Shown here piece by piece: positions 60,256-64,000 of a DNA stretch of 64,000 nt. A program made the translations under genes and the position numbers. The DNA is taken from positions 53,056 through 117,055 of the forward strand of contig DAOTXS010000018.1 of NCBI GenBank assembly GCA_034435055.1, written 5' to 3'. Position 1 is the first letter of the stretch, and each line of letters opens with the position of its first letter. The DNA is from DAOTXS01 sp034435055. GTDB taxonomy: Bacteria > Chloroflexota > Anaerolineae > UBA4142. Below the pieces are notes generated by a model. The model worked only from the letters and a program-made list of their open reading frames with translations, was not told the origin of the DNA and did not search any database.

Positions 60256-61899
60256 ATGACTCGAACGATCCGCGCGCCACGCGGGACAACGTTGACCTGC
60301 AAATCGTGGCTCACCGAAGCGCCGATGCGAATGTTGATGAACAATCTCGATCCCGACGTGGCGGAAAAGCCGGACGAACTCATTGTGTACGGCGGACGTG
60401 GGCGCGCCGCGCGTAACTGGGAATGTTTCGACGCAATTATCCAAGCACTGCGCGAACTCGAAAGCGATGAAACGTTGCTCGTGCAATCCGGTAAACCGGT
60501 CGGCATTTTCAAATCGCACCCCGACGCGCCGCGCGTGTTGATCGCCAATTCCAACATCGTGCCAGCGTGGGCATCGCAAGAAAATTTCGATGCGTGGGAA
60601 AAAGCCGGCTTGATGATGTACGGACAAATGACGGCGGGCAGTTGGATTTACATCGGCACACAAGGAATTTTGCAAGGCACGTACGAAACGCTCGCGTCGC
60701 TCGCACAACAACAAGGATGGTCATCGCTCAAGGGCAAATTTGTTTTGACTGCTGGCCTCGGCGGGATGGGGGGCGCGCAACCACTTGCCGTCACAATGAA
60801 CGACGGCGTCGCGCTGATCGTCGAAGTCGATCCGGCGAGAGCGAAACGTCGTTTGGAGACGCGCTATCTTGATGAGTTGACCGATAACTTGGAAGACGCG
60901 ATGACGCGCGTCGAAGAGGCGCGGAAGAAAAACGAAGCGAAATCGATTGGGTTGATCGGCAACGCCGCCGATGTTTTGCCGGAACTTGTGACGCGCGGCG
61001 TGGTGCCGAACGTCGTCACCGATCAAACTCCCGCACACGACCCATTGTCGTACGTGCCGGAAATGCCGCTCGATCAAGCCGTCGCACTGCGTCAATCCGA
61101 TCCCGGGAAATATCAAGTGCAAGCGATGGCGGCGATGGCGCGCCACGTGCAAGCGATGCTTGATTTTCAAAAACGTGGCGCAATCGTTTTTGATTATGGC
61201 AACAACTTGCGGCAACGCGCGTTCGATGCCGGTGTGAAAAACGCTTTCGATTATCCTGGGTTTGTGCCAGCGTACATTCGTCCGCTCTTTTGCGAAGGCA
61301 AAGGACCGTTTCGCTGGGTTGCGTTGTCCGGCGATCCGCAAGATATTTATCGCACCGACGAAGCGATCTTAGAATTGTTTCCGGAAAACAAACCGCTCGA
61401 ACGTTGGATTCGAATGGCGCAAAAGCGCGTGGCGTTTCAAGGTTTGCCGGCGCGCATTTGCTGGCTGGGTTATGGCGAACGCGCACGCGCCGGTTTGAAA
61501 TTCAATGAGCTGGTCGCACGTGGCATCGTGTCCGCGCCGATTGTTATCGGGCGCGATCATCTCGATGCAGGTTCGGTTGCGTCGCCGCGCCGCGAGACCG
61601 AAGGGATGCGTGATGGCTCGGACGCAATCGCGGACTGGCCCCTCTTGAACGCGCTCATCAACGCCGTGAATGGCGCAACCTGGGTTTCGATCCATCACGG
61701 TGGCGGCGTCGGCATCGGCTATTCGATTCACGCGGGGCAAGTGATCGTTGCGGATGGCACCCCAGCGGCGGCAAAGCGATTAGAACGCGTGCTGACGAGT
61801 GATCCCGGGATGGGGGTGATTCGACACGCGGATGCCGGGTACGGAGAGGCAATTGAATTTGCCCGTCGCGCCGGTGTCAAGATTCCGATGTTGAGATAG
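60256..61899 (+). CDS. hutU: Urocanate hydratase
   Basis: This 547-residue enzyme uses tightly bound NAD+ to hydrate urocanate to imidazolonepropionate. It shows YGGRGRAARNWECF, the NAD-fold GLGGMGGAQPLA and VTDQTPAHDPLSYVP, and the C-terminal HHGGGVGIGYSIHAGQVIVADG. A GGGGAGG site lies before the ATG. Full length; it completes the second step of histidine breakdown after hutH. Confidence 0.96.
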   Translation: MTRTIRAPRGTTLTCKSWLTEAPMRMLMNNLDPDVAEKPDELIVYGGRGRAARNWECFDAIIQALRELESDETLLVQSGKPVGIFKSHPDAPRVLIANSNIVPAWASQENFDAWEKAGLMMYGQMTAGSWIYIGTQGILQGTYETLASLAQQQGWSSLKGKFVLTAGLGGMGGAQPLAVTMNDGVALIVEVDPARAKRRLETRYLDELTDNLEDAMTRVEEARKKNEAKSIGLIGNAADVLPELVTRGVVPNVVTDQTPAHDPLSYVPEMPLDQAVALRQSDPGKYQVQAMAAMARHVQAMLDFQKRGAIVFDYGNNLRQRAFDAGVKNAFDYPGFVPAYIRPLFCEGKGPFRWVALSGDPQDIYRTDEAILELFPENKPLERWIRMAQKRVAFQGLPARICWLGYGERARAGLKFNELVARGIVSAPIVIGRDHLDAGSVASPRRETEGMRDGSDAIADWPLLNALINAVNGATWVSIHHGGGVGIGYSIHAGQVIVADGTPAAAKRLERVLTSDPGMGVIRHADAGYGEAIEFARRAGVKIPMLR

Positions 61900-61970
61900 G
61901 CGATTAGAGTCTGTCGTCAAATTTAAGTGATTCACGTGACACAGAGTCATTCTGAACAAGTAGCATAACT

Positions 61971-61999
61971 TTGACGCACTATCTATAGCGTGGTATACT
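61971..61999 (+). promoter_or_regulatory. Promoter of the 62528 operon
   Basis: TTGACG (61971-61976), a 17-bp spacer and TATACT (61994-61999). The transcript would carry a leader of about 520 nt. Confidence 0.72.
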
Positions 62000-62050
62000 T
62001 TGATCAGTGCATAAAGTAATGCTACTGTCTGGTTCGTTGTGGAGCCGCGA

Positions 62051-62191
62051 ATGCTACTAGCTCGTTCCTCCTTTCTTCATCGATGGTTGTCGAATACACT
62101 CCGACCTGAAATCATCCCAGGTGTTTGCCGACCGCCCTCGTTTGTCGAAGAATCGATTGGCCCACCGAAATCATCCGCGCGCTCATCATAA
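62051..62191 (+). CDS. Possible 46-residue leader peptide
   Basis: ATG at 62051 follows GGAG and opens a 46-codon frame beginning MLLARSSFLHRWLS and ending KSSARSS. It lies in the leader of the binding-protein gene. Nothing else supports it; it may be chance. Confidence 0.25.
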   Translation: MLLARSSFLHRWLSNTLRPEIIPGVCRPPSFVEESIGPPKSSARSS

Positions 62192-62206
62192 CTAATGTTA
62201 CGCGAT

Positions 62207-62290
62207 TGATGTCATTTCGACGGAGCGCGGCGACCGAGAAATCTCGTTTTTCAGCGTAATGGTGCGATTTCTCGCTTCGCTCGAAACCCT
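62207..62290. repeat. Palindromic repeat, GAGAAATCT type (copy 2)
   Basis: GTCATTTCGACGGAGCG opens the element; CGAGAAATC (62235-62243) pairs with GATTTCTCG (62266-62274), then CTTCGCTCGAAA. Words match the degenerate copy at 222-290 and recall the TCATTGCGAG type at 34414 and 48086. Confidence 0.75.
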
Positions 62291-62419
62291 GGCACTGCCC
62301 GTCAGGGCAAGTGTGACACTGCGTAAGGTGAGTGAGTTAATAACATCCAAACAAAAAACGTGCTAGTTCGAACATGCGTAACTTTTAAGCGTGCATTCTC
62401 AAAATCAGGGAGTAGCATT

Positions 62420-62456
62420 CCTCCTTACCAATTGGATGCTCTCGCAAAGGAGGTGA
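62420..62456 (+). promoter_or_regulatory. Shine-Dalgarno-like AAAGGAGGTGA with facing CCTCCTT
   Basis: AAAGGAGGTGA (62446-62456) is an exact complement of the 16S rRNA 3' end but is not followed by a convincing reading frame. CCTCCTT (62420-62426) can pair with it. The true ribosome site of the gene is GGAGGAG about 60 nt downstream. Confidence 0.45.
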
Positions 62457-62527
62457 GACAACTACCTTTGATCATTCAATAACGCCAAAACGCCAACTCG
62501 AATAAAAAATTGGAGGAGAAAAGATCT

Positions 62528-63955
62528 ATGAAGAAGCTAGTTGTAGTTGTTGTGCTAGCGGTGCTCGCCGTGGCGATACTTTCGGCATGCGCCGCGCCAA
62601 CGCCGGAACCTACCAAAGCACCACCGCCGCCGGCATCGAGTAGTTCAGTTGCGTCGAGTGTTGCGCCCACCAAAGCCCCTGAACCAACCAAAGCACCCGA
62701 GCCAACCAAACCCCCCGTATCGAGTGCGTCGTCTGCACCTGCGCAAAAAGTTGAATTGCGGATAACGTGGTACAACGATGGCAACGAAGGCGATGTGATG
62801 CGCGCGCTTTTGGACAAGTTCCAAACCGCTAACCCGAACATCACCGTCAAGCTCGACACTGTTGCTTACGCTGATCTTGGCAAAATTTTGCAGCCGCAAG
62901 TTGAATCGGGGACGCCGCCCGATCTCGCGCGCGTAACCAACCTTGCTCAGTTTCAGGGTTATTATCTTGATCTGCGACCGCACTTGAGCAACGCCGCAAC
63001 CTGGGAAGCCAACTGGTCGCCGGCTTTTCTCGGTGCGCTTCGCAAACCGGATGACAAAACCGGTTTGTACGGTTTCCCGACGCAGTTCACAGTCAGCGGT
63101 CCGTTCATCAACCGCACGTTATTCACGCAAGCCGGCGTCCCGGTTCCCAGCGACACGAAAGAAAAAGTTACTTGGCAAGAATGGGTGGATGCGGCGAAGA
63201 AAGTTGCGACTGCGACCAAGACGCCGTACGCCGTCGCCATCGACCGTAGCGGTCATCGTTTTTGGGGTCCATCGCTCAGCATGTGCGCGCACTATGTGGA
63301 TGGTTTGAACGAGACCAAATTCACCATCGATTCGCCCGGTTTGCGCAATGCCGCGAATATGTTGATTAGTTGGCACAAAGACAAAATCACGCCCGCTGAA
63401 ATCTGGGTGGGCGGTGGCGGTGGCTATGCCGCTGGCAACACCTTTTTTGTCAATGGTCAACTCGTGTTCTACTTCTCCGGCAACTGGCAGGTGGGACAGT
63501 TCAATCAGTTGATCGGCAACAAATTTGAATGGGATGTCGTTCCGAATCCTTACGGCGATTGCGGCTCGACCGGCATGCCGGGCGGGGCAGCGCTCGTCGC
63601 ATTCAAAGCCACCAAGAATCCCAAGGAAGTTGCTAAGCTCGTTGAGTACCTCACGAGCGACGATGTGTTGGCAGAATTCTCCGCCAAGTCGCTTTTCCTC
63701 CCCGGCTCATTGAGCTTATCGAAGAAAGGCGTCACGTACGCCAGCGCGAACAAGCAGATGAATGTCTTTCTCAAGGAAGTGGGCAAACTAACGCCCGAAT
63801 CGTACTATCTGCAATTCAACGCGCTGGGCCAAACGCTGAATCCGGAAATGCGCGATCGCTTGAGCCAAGCCATCACCGGCGAATTGACGCTGGATGAGGC
63901 GATCAAGCGAATTCAGCAAAAGATGGATGAAGCCGCTGCCGCCGTGAAGAAATAA
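62528..63955 (+). CDS. Extracellular solute-binding lipoprotein, family 1 (sugar ABC transporter)
   Basis: I chose the ATG at 62528 behind GGAGGAG. The 475-residue protein has a lipoprotein signal (MKKLVVVVVLAVLAVAILSAC, in two overlapping halves, Cys21), then a linker with repeated APEPTKAPEPTKPP, and an SBP_bac_1 domain starting VELRITWYNDGNEGDVMRALLDKF. VNGQLVFYFSGNWQVGQF and GGAALVAFKATKNPKEVAKLVEYL are typical sugar-receptor segments. It captures an unknown sugar. Permease genes probably follow beyond the window. Confidence 0.92.
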   Translation: MKKLVVVVVLAVLAVAILSACAAPTPEPTKAPPPPASSSSVASSVAPTKAPEPTKAPEPTKPPVSSASSAPAQKVELRITWYNDGNEGDVMRALLDKFQTANPNITVKLDTVAYADLGKILQPQVESGTPPDLARVTNLAQFQGYYLDLRPHLSNAATWEANWSPAFLGALRKPDDKTGLYGFPTQFTVSGPFINRTLFTQAGVPVPSDTKEKVTWQEWVDAAKKVATATKTPYAVAIDRSGHRFWGPSLSMCAHYVDGLNETKFTIDSPGLRNAANMLISWHKDKITPAEIWVGGGGGYAAGNTFFVNGQLVFYFSGNWQVGQFNQLIGNKFEWDVVPNPYGDCGSTGMPGGAALVAFKATKNPKEVAKLVEYLTSDDVLAEFSAKSLFLPGSLSLSKKGVTYASANKQMNVFLKEVGKLTPESYYLQFNALGQTLNPEMRDRLSQAITGELTLDEAIKRIQQKMDEAAAAVKK

Positions 63956-63979
63956 GTTCGGTTAGCACCGTGTCTGCCG

Positions 63980-64000
63980 GGCTATCGTCCATCGATAGCC
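63980..64000 (+). other. Hairpin at the window edge
   Basis: GGCTATCG (63980-63987) pairs with CGATAGCC (63993-64000) around a 5-nt loop, 24 nt after the binding-protein stop. Whether a T-tract follows cannot be seen. It may be a terminator or a receptor-stabilising hairpin like that at 6881-6910. Confidence 0.6.

Larger units (their letters stand above)
61900..62527 (+). other. Long non-coding leader region before the family 1 binding protein
   Basis: The 628-nt gap holds a strong promoter near its start, one possible short reading frame (62051-62191), a palindromic repeat (62207-62290), a short GGCACTGCCC/GGGCAAGTG hairpin (about 62290-62312), and an exact anti-Shine-Dalgarno complement at 62446-62456 facing a CCTCCTT. 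No known RNA family is recognised. Confidence 0.6.

Noticed and set aside
62446..62456. AAAGGAGGTGA considered as part of an rRNA gene
   Set aside because: The bases around it do not match the conserved 16S 3' end on either strand, and no rRNA-like sequence adjoins.

Overview
The window looks like one contig of a Chloroflexota (probably Anaerolineae-type) bacterium, most likely from an uncultured lineage. This is inferred from gene content, not from a marker gene. The supporting signs are many Pro/Thr/Ser-rich lipoproteins feeding ABC importers, a hydBGDA-type cytoplasmic [NiFe] hydrogenase, a DUF2079 membrane protein, a TIGR00300 protein, MecA-like lipoprotein transpeptidase, and gene boundaries packed with short hairpin repeats. 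No rRNA, tRNA, CRISPR array, transposase, integrase or phage gene was found. Genes are dense, and several promoters match the sigma-70 consensus with 17-bp spacers.

Layout. 1-4319: the 3' part of a dipeptide/oligopeptide ABC importer operon (permease, permease, ATPase, a Tat-exported molybdopterin oxidoreductase, second ATPase), closed by a terminator, then a small membrane-anchored protein. 4929-11639: a second peptide-importer operon behind a perfect consensus promoter (lipoprotein SBP, two permeases, kelch-propeller lipoprotein, second SBP) with no ATPases of its own. 11741-19283: a small membrane protein, then hydBGDA [NiFe] hydrogenase, its maturation protease, a single-domain response regulator and a RegB-like membrane histidine kinase. 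19520-26734: phosphatase, a MscS channel with a large insertion plus its partner membrane protein, then lpdA, a protoporphyrinogen-oxidase-like flavoprotein and an emfourin-like lipoprotein. 26851-30294: a peroxide-defence block (rubrerythrin, KatG, PerR with an operator over its promoter). 30390-36612: OmpR-type regulator, DUF2079 protein, HAD phosphatase and a MecA/PBP2a-like transpeptidase. 36738-45251: CpaF ATPase, RadC, FecR-domain protein, acylphosphatase, HD hydrolase, small zinc-finger and coiled-coil proteins, a fused FAD/[2Fe-2S] molybdenum-hydroxylase subunit, membrane proteins, XseB. 45391-50733: DUF362 protein, a NapH-NapG-like polyferredoxin fusion, a Cache/HAMP histidine kinase and a roadblock protein. 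50839-61899: PyrG, HEAT protein, Alr, DMT exporter, TilS, an ornithine-cyclodeaminase-type TIGR00300 protein, HutH and HutU. 61900-64000: a long leader and an extracellular solute-binding lipoprotein of family 1.

Functional picture: a heterotroph that imports peptides and sugars, degrades histidine and ornithine, balances reductant with a bidirectional NAD(P)-linked hydrogenase, and keeps a PerR-controlled peroxide defence.

The most unusual structure is not a gene. About 20 short 'stuttered-word' hairpins lie in the gaps between genes. Each is built from imperfectly repeated 6-12 nt words and their reverse complements, using several different word sets (CAGATT, ATAGT, GACGGAAGAC, CGGCAATCGAAAAT, TCATTGCGAG/AAGCAATCTC and others). 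Two word sets also occur inside the coding sequence of the FAD/[2Fe-2S] fusion gene, one of them exactly at the junction of its two modules.
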